Below, one piece after another: positions 25,671 to 34,689 of a stretch of DNA of 60,513 nt. Position 1 is the stretch's first letter. Each line of letters starts with the position of its first letter. Both the position numbers and the translations under genes were made by a program. This DNA is from Hyphomicrobiales bacterium (GTDB taxonomy: Bacteria > Pseudomonadota > Alphaproteobacteria > Rhizobiales > Methyloligellaceae): positions 1-60,513 of the forward strand of contig JAJFHP010000054.1 in NCBI GenBank assembly GCA_021775555.1, read 5' to 3'. The notes below the pieces were generated by a model. It ran no database searches, was not told the DNA's origin, and saw nothing but the letters and a program-made list of their open reading frames with translations.

Positions 25671-26912
25671 ATGACCAAGTCCCAAAATATCAGACATAGC
25701 ACTACCCTGGTCAGGGTTGGCGGTGTCGAAGTCGGCGCTAAAGCCCCCATTGTCGTGCAGTCCATGACCAACACGGACACCGCCGACGTGAAAGCCACCA
25801 CGGCGCAGGTGTTGGCGCTGGCAAATGCGGGGTCCGAGCTGGTGCGCATTACCGTAGACCGCGACGAGGCGGCAGCCGCCGTTCCGCATATCCGCGATGC
25901 AGTGGCGGCCCATGGTGCTGATATCCCTCTGGTGGGCGATTTTCACTATATCGGCCATAAGCTGCTGGCCGATCATCCGGCCTGCGCCGAGGCGCTCGCC
26001 AAATACCGCATTAATCCGGGCAATGTCGGCTTCAAAAACAAGCGCGACCCGCAATTCTCCGCCATCATTGAGACCGCGCTTCAATATAAAAAACCCGTTC
26101 GTATCGGCGTCAATTGGGGGTCTCTGGATCAGGAATTGCTCACCCACCTGATGGATGAGAACGCCAGGTCTGCCAAACCGATGGAAGCACGCGCCGTGCT
26201 CCATGAAGCAATGGTGCAATCGGCCTTGCTCAGCGCTGAACGCGCGGAGGAGTTAGGACTGGGCGCCGACAGGATCATCCTCTCGGCCAAGGTGAGTGCG
26301 GTACAGGATCTAATCGCAGTTTACACCATGCTCGCGGAGCGCAGTTCCTATGCACTCCATTTGGGGCTCACGGAAGCCGGCATGGGCTCAAAGGGCATTG
26401 TTTCGTCTTCCACCGCGATGGGCATCCTCCTGCAACAGGGTATCGGAGACACAATCCGCGTGTCCCTGACGCCTGAGCCCGATGGCGACCGCACTTTAGA
26501 AGTGCGTGTGGCACAGGACATTCTCCAGGCCCTTGGGCTGCGCACCTTTGCGCCAGAGGTTGCGGCCTGCCCGGGATGCGGGCGCACGACCAGCACAGCA
26601 TTTCAACAACTGGCTCAGGACATCGAGGAGCATTTGCGCAGCTCAATGCCTGATTGGCGAGAGCGCTATCCCGGCGTCGAGGCGCTCAACGTGGCGGTAA
26701 TGGGCTGCATCGTGAACGGGCCCGGCGAGAGTAAACATGCGGATATTGGCATATCGCTTCCGGGCACTGGTGAACAGCCTGCAGCGCCTGTGTTTATTGA
26801 CGGTAAAAAGGCCATGACGCTGCGCGGCAAGAATATTGCCGACGAGTTCAAGATAATCGTGGCTGAATATATCGAGGACCGTTACGGCAATCGCCCGGGC
26901 CAGGGACGCTGA
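25671..26912 (+). CDS. ispG: 4-hydroxy-3-methylbut-2-enyl diphosphate synthase (IspG/GcpE)
   Basis: A 413-residue [4Fe-4S] enzyme of the non-mevalonate isoprenoid pathway, converting MEcPP to HMBPP. The N-terminal TIM barrel begins with [16 protein letters not shown]. Cluster Cys residues are in CPGCGRTTS and [20 protein letters not shown] at 25671 is preferred; an in-frame TTG at 25650 has no better site. It converges with ispA (2 bases apart), so two isoprenoid genes are paired tail to tail. Confidence 0.96.
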   Translation: MTKSQNIRHSTTLVRVGGVEVGAKAPIVVQSMTNTDTADVKATTAQVLALANAGSELVRITVDRDEAAAAVPHIRDAVAAHGADIPLVGDFHYIGHKLLADHPACAEALAKYRINPGNVGFKNKRDPQFSAIIETALQYKKPVRIGVNWGSLDQELLTHLMDENARSAKPMEARAVLHEAMVQSALLSAERAEELGLGADRIILSAKVSAVQDLIAVYTMLAERSSYALHLGLTEAGMGSKGIVSSSTAMGILLQQGIGDTIRVSLTPEPDGDRTLEVRVAQDILQALGLRTFAPEVAACPGCGRTTSTAFQQLAQDIEEHLRSSMPDWRERYPGVEALNVAVMGCIVNGPGESKHADIGISLPGTGEQPAAPVFIDGKKAMTLRGKNIADEFKIIVAEYIEDRYGNRPGQGR

Positions 26913-26914
26913 CG

Positions 26915-27808
26915 TTAATACTCGCGGCGGCTGACGAAGGTTGCTGCTTCTCTCAGCGTATGCGCGCTGTCTCCGAACTTCTCCAGGGAGGCTATGGCTT
27001 CTCCCTCCAGCCGTTCCAGCTCGGCTCTCGCCTCGTCCAGCCCAAGTGCTGCGACAAGGGTCGCCTTGCCTGCTCCGCTATCCTTGCCGGTTTCCTTGCC
27101 GAGTTTATCCGTGTCCCCTGTGACATCGAGCAAATCATCGGCGAGTTGAAAGGCCTGGCCCAGCAAGCGGCCATAGGTCTCCAGGGCTTGCCAGCTCTCT
27201 CCCTCTGCCCGCCCGAGGATTGCGCCGCCGACACAGGCAAACTGGATGAGCGCACCGGTTTTGAGTGCCTGCAGGCGGCGGATGTCGTTCACTTCAAGCT
27301 GCTGGTCTTCGGCCTCAAGGTCGAGAGACTGCCCCCCCGCCATCCCGGCCCACCCGGCAGCGCGCGCAAGGCCCAGGGCAAGCTCACCCCTCACCGATGG
27401 GTCGCCATGAGTTTGCGGTGTGGCTAAAATTTCGAAAGCAAGGGTGAGCAAGCCATCACCTGCAAGAATTGCGGTGGCCTCATTGAAGGCCAGATGCACC
27501 GTTGGCCGCCCACGCCGCAGGGCATCATCGTCCATGGCCGGAAGATCGTCATGAACAAGCGAGTAACAATGCACACATTCGAGCGCCGCCGCCGCATCCA
27601 GGGCATTTTCAGCCCGCACTCCGAATAGTGCTGCACTTTCAATAAGCAACACCGGGCGTAGTCTTTTGCCACCGCCAAGTGCGGCATAACGCATGGCTTC
27701 GGCCAGCTTCTCGGGGGGTGCAACTGGACCTCTTGCGCCGGTGAGATAATCGGCCAGTCGCTGCTCAACCAGCACAGTGGTCTCTGAAATTTTATCCGCG
27801 AATGTCAT
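26915..27808 (-). CDS. ispA: Polyprenyl synthetase, probably farnesyl diphosphate synthase (IspA)
   Basis: A 297-residue all-helical prenyltransferase that condenses IPP with allylic diphosphates. The first Asp-rich motif is DDLPAMDDDALRRGRPT, with two extra residues between the aspartates as in bacterial IspA, and the second is DDLLDVTGD. GGGKRLRPVL binds pyrophosphate. Length fits the short-chain (C15/C20) synthases. It supplies precursors for quinones, hopanoids and undecaprenyl phosphate. The gene ends 2 bases from ispG and is divergent from mtgA. Confidence 0.93.
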   Translation of the reverse strand: MTFADKISETTVLVEQRLADYLTGARGPVAPPEKLAEAMRYAALGGGKRLRPVLLIESAALFGVRAENALDAAAALECVHCYSLVHDDLPAMDDDALRRGRPTVHLAFNEATAILAGDGLLTLAFEILATPQTHGDPSVRGELALGLARAAGWAGMAGGQSLDLEAEDQQLEVNDIRRLQALKTGALIQFACVGGAILGRAEGESWQALETYGRLLGQAFQLADDLLDVTGDTDKLGKETGKDSGAGKATLVAALGLDEARAELERLEGEAIASLEKFGDSAHTLREAATFVSRREY

Positions 27809-27883
27809 CGCGCAACACTAGGTTGAGGAGAGATAAATGTCATGCCCGTTGCTGTGGCAGGATGTGAGAGCTAAAAAGCAACC

Positions 27884-28573
27884 ATGTCTGCCCGCCGCCA
27901 TGTGATTGTGAACTTGCTGGGAAAGATCGCCGCGGCTGTGATCGTTGCCATCTTCGCAGTGATCCTGCTCTACCGTTTTATCAACCCGCCCTACTCCAGC
28001 CTGATGGTGGTAAATGTCCTGGCCGGGCACACCCTCAAGCATCGCTGGGTGCCGCTGAAGAGCATTTCGCCCCATCTGGTGAGCGCCATCGTGACATCGG
28101 AAGATGGCCGCTTCTGTACTCATAATGGCGTCGACTGGAGGGAAATGGAAAATGCCATTGAACGCGCTGAAAAGAGTGGCGATGGGCCGCGCGGCGCCAG
28201 TACAATCCCCATGCAAACGGTCAAGAACCTGTTTCTGTGGCAAAGCCGGAGCTACATCCGCAAGGGGATCGAAATTCCGCTGGCCTACGTGACGAGCGCG
28301 CTGTGGCCGAAACGCCGCATGCTTGAGATTTATCTTAATATCGTGGAGTGGGGTCCGGGCGTGTTTGGTGTGCAAGCCGCCGCACGCCACCATTTTCGCA
28401 CCAGCGCCAGCAAATTGACCCGGCGCCAGGCATCACAACTGGCCGCCGCACTGCCCAATCCCCATGTGCGTAACGCGGGACGGCCCGGACCGAAAACGCG
28501 CAAGCTGGCGAGGCGCATTGAATCGCGTCTGGTGCGGGCTGGAGCCCCGCTCGACTGCATATACGGCAAGTAA
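27884..28573 (+). CDS. mtgA: Monofunctional peptidoglycan glycosyltransferase MtgA
   Basis: A 229-residue GT51 enzyme that polymerises lipid II glycans at the inner membrane. An N-terminal membrane helix (about residues 7-30) precedes the catalytic domain, which has the Glu of TSEDGRFCTHNGVD, GASTIPMQTVKNLFLW, RKGIEIPLAY and EIYLNIVEWG. It has no transpeptidase domain and the length matches MtgA. It is followed by rpmF, a gene order common in alphaproteobacteria. Confidence 0.94.
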   Translation: MSARRHVIVNLLGKIAAAVIVAIFAVILLYRFINPPYSSLMVVNVLAGHTLKHRWVPLKSISPHLVSAIVTSEDGRFCTHNGVDWREMENAIERAEKSGDGPRGASTIPMQTVKNLFLWQSRSYIRKGIEIPLAYVTSALWPKRRMLEIYLNIVEWGPGVFGVQAAARHHFRTSASKLTRRQASQLAAALPNPHVRNAGRPGPKTRKLARRIESRLVRAGAPLDCIYGK

Positions 28574-28725
28574 AAAACCCGCGCACAATCACTGGTATTC
28601 GCGGACAAATATCAGTATAAGGACGCCAAATGGGCTCACCCGCGCCCGTCCTGGACAATTGCCGGGACGTACAGCAGCCTCAAGGGGCGGTGCTGGCAGC
28701 AGGAAAATCACGTAGGAGATGTTTG

Positions 28726-28911
28726 ATGGCTGTTCCAAAGAGTAAAATATCGCGCGCCAAACGTGGCACTCGCAGATCGGCAGACGCGATCAAGTCCGAT
28801 GCATATGTCGAGGACAAGGACAGTGGCGAGCTGCGCCGGCCCCACCATATTGATTTGAAGACCGGCATGTATCGCGGACGCCAGATCCTGGAACCAAAAG
28901 AAGAGTTCTAG
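28726..28911 (+). CDS. rpmF: 50S ribosomal protein L32
   Basis: A 61-residue ribosomal protein starting [18 protein letters not shown], the standard L32 N-terminus. TAGGAGA lies 7 bases before the ATG. It lacks the Cys pair of zinc-binding L32 forms, as is usual in alphaproteobacteria. The frame is open upstream but that extension is not part of the protein. Confidence 0.97.
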   Translation: MAVPKSKISRAKRGTRRSADAIKSDAYVEDKDSGELRRPHHIDLKTGMYRGRQILEPKEEF

Positions 28912-28938
28912 CACCAACCGACATCCAGGAGAGAAGCC

Positions 28939-29340
28939 ATGATCCTGAGCTTGCCGTTTCTGATTTTATCGGTGATCGCATACAATGTGATCGTGTTCAT
29001 GACAGGCACCCCCTTCGAGACCACCGTCTTTCAGGCGCCGATGCTTTCCGGAGCCCTGTGGCTTTTTACCCTGGGAGACCTGGTGGTGGCAGCGACGCTT
29101 TTCCTGCTGTTCATTGAAATACTCAAGGCCACGCGCACAAGCGGAAATTCACTGGTCGATCATGCCTTGTCGACCATTGTCTTCATCATCTGCATTATCG
29201 AATTCCTGGTAGTGCCCGAGGCAGCGACGTCACTGTTCTTCTTCATCACCTTGATCACGCTGATTGACGTGATCGCCGGATTTTCAGTCACCATCCGCGC
29301 TGCGCGGCGGGACTTCGCGGTCGGTCCGCAGAGTTTTTAA
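28939..29340 (+). CDS. Conserved-looking small membrane protein, function unknown
   Basis: A 133-residue protein with four hydrophobic helices (about residues 4-22, 36-60, 73-93, 95-115) and a basic C-terminus, so probably an inner-membrane protein with both ends in the cytoplasm. Not recognised as a named family. AGGAGAG precedes the ATG. It starts 27 bases after rpmF and may be co-transcribed with it. Confidence 0.8.
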   Translation: MILSLPFLILSVIAYNVIVFMTGTPFETTVFQAPMLSGALWLFTLGDLVVAATLFLLFIEILKATRTSGNSLVDHALSTIVFIICIIEFLVVPEAATSLFFFITLITLIDVIAGFSVTIRAARRDFAVGPQSF

Positions 29341-29353
29341 AAGTTCATTTGAA

Positions 29354-29414
29354 GAAGATTTTTGCCAGACCCGGTTGTTTGGGGACGGGGCCTGGCTTGG
29401 GAGGTCAAATCTTC
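29354..29414. other. Nested inverted repeat downstream of the small membrane protein gene
   Basis: Outer arms GAAGATTT (29354-29361) and AAATCTTC (29407-29414) enclose inner arms GCCAG (29364-29368) and CTGGC (29392-29396). The inner loop is GC-rich and there is no T run, so a rho-independent terminator is uncertain. It could be a structured 3' end shared by the two convergent genes. Confidence 0.35.
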
Positions 29415-29719
29415 AGATCGTGGGTGGGCCGTGCGCGTGGTGCGGATCGCTTGGGTGTATCTGCCCCATATCCCGTGATCGCCGCTTCCAAACGCTGAGC
29501 GCGCTGGGTACGCCGGGCAGGAACTCCATCATATTGCAGGGCGAGATGCGCCAGGAACGCGGACGTGCGGCGATTCGGGTTGGCGCTCAAATTGTGAGGG
29601 CGGCTGGTGGTTGCAGCCCCCTGAACAGTCAACGCACGGCTGGCCTTAATAGGAGCTGGATCATTCTGAGCGCGCCGGTCTGTCTGGCTCCGCCTGCATC
29701 TTGACCTGTTTATTTCCAT
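29405..29719 (-). CDS. Small basic protein, probably a conserved Rhizobiales-type hypothetical
   Basis: A 104-residue basic protein. The segment TSAFLAHLALQYDGVPARRTQRAQRLEAAITGYGA resembles a short motif common in small uncharacterised proteins of Hyphomicrobiales (AFLAQLI...RRRAEP...A..Y). That similarity is from memory, not a search. ATG at 29719 or GTG at 29728 could be the start; neither has a strong ribosome binding site. An overlapping plus-strand frame (29375-29704) has no recognisable content. It could also be non-coding. Confidence 0.45.
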   Translation of the reverse strand: MEINRSRCRRSQTDRRAQNDPAPIKASRALTVQGAATTSRPHNLSANPNRRTSAFLAHLALQYDGVPARRTQRAQRLEAAITGYGADTPKRSAPRARPTHDLKI

Positions 29720-29925
29720 TTTGGACACCTGTTACCGGATCCCTGTTTCATTTTGCAACACTTCAGCCTTTACCTCGCAAGTCTCGGGCCAGTTCCAGCC
29801 CGTTAAGGTTTGCCCATTGTTAAGACTTGTCTCTTAGGCTGAAATCTATTCGAAAGCAGAGCTGCGAAAAGACCGTCACGAGTTTAGTCAACCACATTGG
29901 CGCCGACGATCAAAAGGTCACTCGC

Positions 29926-31734
29926 ATGCCTCGGGGACGCCAAGTGAGTAACGCTCGAAAAACCGGACCATTAGGACTCACAGTCACGCCCGCCCAACCG
30001 GGCAGTGCGTCGGGCAAGCTCGAAAACAAACCCACCGCCGCCACCTCCGGCATTGACCTGCTTGCGGCCCTGAGCGCGGCAGGCGAAACTGGCTACCAGT
30101 GGGATTTCACAAGCGATCATATTGTCTGGGCTGACAATGCCTCCCAGCTTCTTGGAGTGGAAGGGGAGAGCAACCTGCTAACTGGTGCGTCCTTCCACCA
30201 GCTGATCGATTCAGATTTCGCCAACCAGCATTTTGAGGCGATCAGGTCTCCCGGCAACAGCGATGACGGAAACGGAATACCATATTCAATCCAGTATAAA
30301 TTCAGACCCAATGGACGGCGTAATTCCTCGGTATTGTGGATCGAGGATCATGGACGGACCTATGAAGGGCAACTAGGCAAGCCCGCTTATGCTCGGGGCA
30401 TAATCCGAGTTATCAACCAACGCTACCAGGAGGAGCAGCGGCTCCGCCATTTGAGCCGCCATGACGAACTCACCGGACATCTCAACCGGATTGCTCTGAC
30501 AGAAGTGGTCGGCAAGGCGCTCGAAGACCTCAAGCGAGAGCGCGGAAGCGGTGCTTTCATCATGGTGGCGGTAAATAACCTGTCCCATGTGAACGACCTA
30601 TATGGCTTCGATATCGGCGATGAGATGATCCAGATCGTCGGACAGCGCCTGAGGGCGGGATTACGCGACGGCGATGCCATCGGGCGCTACTCCTCCAACA
30701 AGTTCGGCCTGCTGTTGCGGCAAAGCGGGCCTGAGCAGCTTGAGTTCATCACCAAGCGGTTCCACGATTCCATCCATGACTCCGTACTTGAGAGCACGGC
30801 GGGTGCTCTCGCTGCCAGCATTTGCCAGGGCTATGTGTTGTTGCCTGAGCAAGCCTCAAGCGTGCCGGAGATTTTGTCGAAATCGTTAGAGGCGCTGGAG
30901 CGGGCAAAAGCGACACCGGCCAATCCCATTGCCATCCATACTCCGGATGAGAAACGCACCTCCCGCCGCCAGCAGAATATCGAGATGGCTGACCGGATCG
31001 TTCGCGCCCTGAATGAGCATCGTATGCTCCTGGCTCTTCAACCAATTGTCCAGGCAGGCAGCCGGAAGCCAGTGTATTACGAAGCGTTGCTGAGAATGCG
31101 TGAAACTGATGGCACGATCACGCCTGCGGGGGCGTTTATTGAAGTTGCCGAGCAGCTGGGACTCGTGCGCCTGATTGACAACCGGGTTCTGGAGCTCTGC
31201 ATAAAACTGCTCAAGGGCGCGCCAAAATTGCGCCTCTCCCTGAACGTGTCAGGGGAAACGGCGTCGGACCCTGAATGGCTAAACGCCTTGTATGGACTTA
31301 CCAACGGCACCGCGCAACTGACACAGAGGATGATGGTGGAAATCACCGAAACTTCGGCGATCAGGGATGTCGATGAATCGATAAATTTCGTGAAATCCCT
31401 GAAAGAACTTGGCTGTCGAATGGCGATCGACGATTTCGGCTCTGGTTACTCGTCGTTCCGCAATTTGCGCCTGCTGGATTTTGACATGGTCAAACTCGAC
31501 GGTTCGTTTATCCGTGATCTACCCAAGAACCGTGAAGACCAGATCCTGGTGCAAGCCCTGATTGACCTGGCCCGCAATTTCTCAATGGAAACCGTGGCTG
31601 AATGGGTTACGGATGAAGCCACCGCCAAACTGGTCGAGCAGGCCGGCATCACCTACATGCAGGGTTTCTATCTCGGCGAACCGAAACTGGTCGATTTCGA
31701 GCAACGCGCTCCACAAATAAAGCAGGTGAGCTGA
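29926..31734 (+). CDS. PAS-GGDEF-EAL protein: c-di-GMP phosphodiesterase with degenerate GGDEF
   Basis: A 602-residue cytoplasmic protein. A PAS-like domain (about residues 50-165) precedes a GGDEF domain whose signature is replaced by YSSNKFG, so cyclase activity is unlikely. The C-terminal EAL domain keeps the main catalytic parts: EALLRM, the Asn of SLNVSGE, EITETS, DDFGSGYSS, KLDGSF and the Glu of AEWV. It should therefore hydrolyse cyclic di-GMP, with the GGDEF part perhaps sensing GTP. ATG at 29926 follows AAAAGG; the frame is open to a TTG at 29827. It lies alone between small genes and phaR. Confidence 0.87.
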   Translation: MPRGRQVSNARKTGPLGLTVTPAQPGSASGKLENKPTAATSGIDLLAALSAAGETGYQWDFTSDHIVWADNASQLLGVEGESNLLTGASFHQLIDSDFANQHFEAIRSPGNSDDGNGIPYSIQYKFRPNGRRNSSVLWIEDHGRTYEGQLGKPAYARGIIRVINQRYQEEQRLRHLSRHDELTGHLNRIALTEVVGKALEDLKRERGSGAFIMVAVNNLSHVNDLYGFDIGDEMIQIVGQRLRAGLRDGDAIGRYSSNKFGLLLRQSGPEQLEFITKRFHDSIHDSVLESTAGALAASICQGYVLLPEQASSVPEILSKSLEALERAKATPANPIAIHTPDEKRTSRRQQNIEMADRIVRALNEHRMLLALQPIVQAGSRKPVYYEALLRMRETDGTITPAGAFIEVAEQLGLVRLIDNRVLELCIKLLKGAPKLRLSLNVSGETASDPEWLNALYGLTNGTAQLTQRMMVEITETSAIRDVDESINFVKSLKELGCRMAIDDFGSGYSSFRNLRLLDFDMVKLDGSFIRDLPKNREDQILVQALIDLARNFSMETVAEWVTDEATAKLVEQAGITYMQGFYLGEPKLVDFEQRAPQIKQVS

Positions 31735-31802
31735 AGCATTTCATAACACTCGCAGCTGTTGCGCTTGGCTTTATCGGGAGAATATCTAAAGGATTGGCGT
31801 GA

Positions 31803-32438
31803 CTAGTTTGAGCGCTTGGAAATCTGGTCCAGCTTATCCTGCATGGCCGTCATTTCGGCCTTGAGCCTTTCAAGATCGCCGGATTTTTCTTCTGGACGGT
31901 CGCCATCCTGAGGTGTCTGTGAAGTGTTGCTGGACTGTGACGCGGATTGCGCCTTTCCGGTATCATCATTTCCGAGTCCTGAATAGGGGTTGAATATCCC
32001 CAATGCCTTTTCAAAAATCGCAAAATTCTTCTTGGCATGTTCCTGCATGGCATCGAAAGACGGGGCGGTGAACGCACCGGCAAATTGCTTGTGGTACTTG
32101 TCCTGCTCACGGGTCAGCGAGTCGAGACTAAATTCAAGATAGCTTGGAACAATCGCCTCGATACTGTTTCCGTAAAAGCGGATCAGCTGGCGCAGGAAGC
32201 GTATCGGCAGCAAATTCTGACCCTTGCTTTCCTGCTCAACGATAATCTGCGTCAGAACGGCATGAGTAAGATCCTCGCTGGTCTTCGCGTCATGCACGCT
32301 AAAATCACGCTCGGCACGAACCATTTCCGCCAGATCGTCTAGCGTCACGTAGGAGCTGGTATCGGTGTTATAGAGACGCCGGTTGGCGTACTTCTTTATG
32401 ACGACCGGATCGGTCTGCGACTCTGCATCTTTTTGCAC
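31803..32438 (-). CDS. phaR: Polyhydroxyalkanoate synthesis repressor PhaR
   Basis: A 211-residue transcription factor. The N-terminal PHB/PHA accumulation regulator DNA-binding domain contains VIKKYANRRLYNTDTSSYVT and TSEDLTHAVLTQII; the PHB-binding middle segment follows, with QLIRFYGNSIEAIVPSYLE. The C-terminus is hydrophilic with a short coiled coil. PhaR represses phasin and biosynthetic genes until polymer granules titrate it. It starts at GTG with GGAG upstream and is divergent from phaA-phaB, which it probably controls. Confidence 0.95.
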   Translation of the reverse strand: MQKDAESQTDPVVIKKYANRRLYNTDTSSYVTLDDLAEMVRAERDFSVHDAKTSEDLTHAVLTQIIVEQESKGQNLLPIRFLRQLIRFYGNSIEAIVPSYLEFSLDSLTREQDKYHKQFAGAFTAPSFDAMQEHAKKNFAIFEKALGIFNPYSGLGNDDTGKAQSASQSSNTSQTPQDGDRPEEKSGDLERLKAEMTAMQDKLDQISKRSN

Positions 32439-32473
32439 GATGTACTACATCTCCGAGAGGTCATTTTCGGACC

Positions 32474-32519
32474 TTATGCCGCACTGCGAAATAGGTAGCA
32501 TAAGTTTTGTGCATAGCAC
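32474..32519. promoter_or_regulatory. Candidate operator region between phaR and phaA
   Basis: Two inverted repeats lie side by side: TTATGC/GCATAA (32474-32479 and 32498-32503) and GTGC/GCAC (32509-32512 and 32516-32519), with several TGC/GCA words. PhaR proteins are known to bind TGC-rich palindromic DNA, so this is a candidate autoregulatory and phaA operator. No binding evidence is available from sequence alone. Confidence 0.35.
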
Positions 32520-32697
32520 CAGAAATTTCAAGGCCAAGGTAAAGAAGATAAAGGCATGTGCGGGTTTGTCGCAATGTGAGAGTCAAATATGGCGAAGCAA
32601 TCCATGCCGTTTGGGCATTTGGATATACCTCTCAAGGATGGTAATTAATTATAGGAATTTTCTTTATGTAAGGCCTAATTGACCAGGAGATGTTGTG

Positions 32698-33885
32698 ATG
32701 AGTGGCAAAGATGCAATCGTAATTACGGGCGCGGCACGTACGCCGGTCGGGTCTTTTGGTGGGGGCTTGAGTAGTTTACCAGCCCATACACTTGGTCAGG
32801 TCGCGATCGAGGCAGCGCTTTCACGCTCACAAGTGAGTGTTGAAGATGTTTCAGAAGTTATACTCGGGCAAATCCTGACAGCAGGCGCAGGACAAAACCC
32901 CGCCCGCCAGGCCTCTATCGCTGCAGGCATACCGGTCGAAACTCCGGCCTGGGGCATGAACCAGCTTTGCGGCTCTGGCCTGCGCGCTGTTGCGCTTGGC
33001 GCACAGCAGATCCAGGACGGCTCAAGCAGCATCGTTGTTGCTGGCGGTCAGGAAAACATGAGCCAGTCGCCTCACTGCTCGCATATGCGTGATGGTACCA
33101 AAATGGGCGATGTCAAATTCATCGATACCATGATCCGCGATGGCCTTTGGGATGCCTTCAATGGCTATCACATGGGCACCACGGCCGAAAATGTCGCGAC
33201 AAAGTATCAGATCACGCGCGATGAGCAGGATGCATTTGCTGCGGCGTCTCAGAACAAAGCTGAAGCTGCCAGGAAAGATGGCAAGTTCAAGGACGAGATC
33301 GCCGCGGTGACGGTTCCCGGCCGCAAGGGAGACACCATTGTCGAAGACGATGAGTATATCAAGGAAGGCGTCAGCGCAGAGGGCCTCGGCAAGCTCCGTC
33401 CCGCCTTCGACCGTGAAAACGGCACCGTAACAGCAGGCAATGCCAGCGGCATCAATGATGGTGCAGCGGCTGTTGTGCTGATGACAGGTGCGGAAGCAGA
33501 GAAGCGTGGAGCTGCACCACTTGCCCGGATCGTCTCCTGGGCACATGCCGGTGTTGACCCCTCAATCATGGGCACAGGGCCAATTCCCGCCTCGCGTGCA
33601 GCTCTTGAGAAAGCCGGATGGACGACGGACGATCTCGACCTGATGGAAGCAAATGAAGCCTTTGCCGCACAAGCCTGTGCGGTGAACAAGGACCTTGGCT
33701 GGGACACCGAAAAAGTGAATGTGAATGGCGGCGCCATCGCCATTGGCCATCCCATCGGGGCATCAGGCGCCCGGGTGCTCGTGACCCTGCTTCATGAAAT
33801 GCAAAAACGTGATGCCAAGAAGGGCCTCGCGACCTTATGCATCGGTGGCGGCATGGGCGTGGCCATGTGCGTTGAGCGAGGCTGA
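32698..33885 (+). CDS. phaA: Acetyl-CoA acetyltransferase (PhaA/AtoB)
   Basis: A 395-residue thiolase that condenses two acetyl-CoA to acetoacetyl-CoA. The nucleophilic Cys is in [11 protein letters not shown]; the second Cys and His are in [13 protein letters not shown] and [19 protein letters not shown] at 32698 lies 7 bases after AGGAGA; an in-frame GTG is one codon earlier. phaB follows 54 bases downstream, giving the first two steps of polyhydroxybutyrate synthesis. No PHA synthase gene (phaC) is in the window. Confidence 0.95.
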   Translation: MSGKDAIVITGAARTPVGSFGGGLSSLPAHTLGQVAIEAALSRSQVSVEDVSEVILGQILTAGAGQNPARQASIAAGIPVETPAWGMNQLCGSGLRAVALGAQQIQDGSSSIVVAGGQENMSQSPHCSHMRDGTKMGDVKFIDTMIRDGLWDAFNGYHMGTTAENVATKYQITRDEQDAFAAASQNKAEAARKDGKFKDEIAAVTVPGRKGDTIVEDDEYIKEGVSAEGLGKLRPAFDRENGTVTAGNASGINDGAAAVVLMTGAEAEKRGAAPLARIVSWAHAGVDPSIMGTGPIPASRAALEKAGWTTDDLDLMEANEAFAAQACAVNKDLGWDTEKVNVNGGAIAIGHPIGASGARVLVTLLHEMQKRDAKKGLATLCIGGGMGVAMCVERG

Positions 33886-33939
33886 TTGGATAGTCGCAAA
33901 CTGAGTTGGTGAATCATAGAGGTTGGGGGGAGGACATTT

Positions 33940-34665
33940 ATGTCTCGAGTGGCAGTGGTTACGGGCGGAACACGTGGTATCGGCGCGGCGATTTCAACCG
34001 CATTGAAAGAAACAGGCTGCACGGTTGCCGCAATATATGGCGGCAATGACGAAGCTGCAGCCAAGTTCAAGGACGATACTGGCATCGCTGTCTACAAATG
34101 CGATGTGAGTGACACGCAAGCCTGTGCCGAGAATTTGGGCCAGATCGAGAAGGATCTGGGCGGGATAGATATTCTCGTCAACAATGCCGGCATCACCCGT
34201 GACACCATGTTTCACCGCATGGATGCTGAAAAGTGGAACGCCGTTATCAACACCAATCTAAACTCCCTGTTCAATATGTGCAGACCCGTCATCGAGGGCA
34301 TGCGTGAACGTAAATTTGGCCGCATCATCAACATCTCGTCGATAAATGGCCAGAAGGGCCAGATGGGGCAAACCAACTATTCAGCCGCCAAGGCAGGAGA
34401 GCTGGGCTTTACCAAGGCGCTGGCTCAGGAAAATGCGTTCAAGGGCATCACCGTCAATGCGATCTGTCCCGGATATATCGGCACAGAAATGGTACGCGCT
34501 GTGCCTGAAGACGTGTTGAATGAAAAAATCCTGCCACTCATACCGGTCGGGCGCCTTGGTGAACCGGAAGAGATCGCGCGCTGCGTCACATTTCTGGCTT
34601 CAGATGACGCGGGTTTCATCACTGGCTCAACCCTGTCCGCGAATGGCGGTCAGGTCATGGTCTGA
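33940..34665 (+). CDS. phaB: Acetoacetyl-CoA reductase PhaB
   Basis: A 241-residue NADPH-dependent SDR reducing acetoacetyl-CoA to (R)-3-hydroxybutyryl-CoA. The cofactor loop is TGGTRGIG, the Asn is in VNNAGITRDTMFHRM, and the triad is intact: Ser in INISSINGQKGQMGQ and Tyr/Lys in NYSAAKAG. GQKGQMGQTNYSAAKAG is specific to PhaB. It follows phaA and is preceded by GGGGAGG. Confidence 0.95.
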   Translation: MSRVAVVTGGTRGIGAAISTALKETGCTVAAIYGGNDEAAAKFKDDTGIAVYKCDVSDTQACAENLGQIEKDLGGIDILVNNAGITRDTMFHRMDAEKWNAVINTNLNSLFNMCRPVIEGMRERKFGRIINISSINGQKGQMGQTNYSAAKAGELGFTKALAQENAFKGITVNAICPGYIGTEMVRAVPEDVLNEKILPLIPVGRLGEPEEIARCVTFLASDDAGFITGSTLSANGGQVMV

Positions 34666-34689
34666 GCCCGCACGCACCGCGGGAGAAGT

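Noticed and set aside
29375-29704. Plus-strand frame opposite the small basic gene
   Set aside because: No motif, no ribosome binding site, and its content is less coherent than the minus-strand frame.
33022-33546. Antisense frame within phaA
   Set aside because: phaA is full length with all thiolase motifs; the antisense product has no motif.
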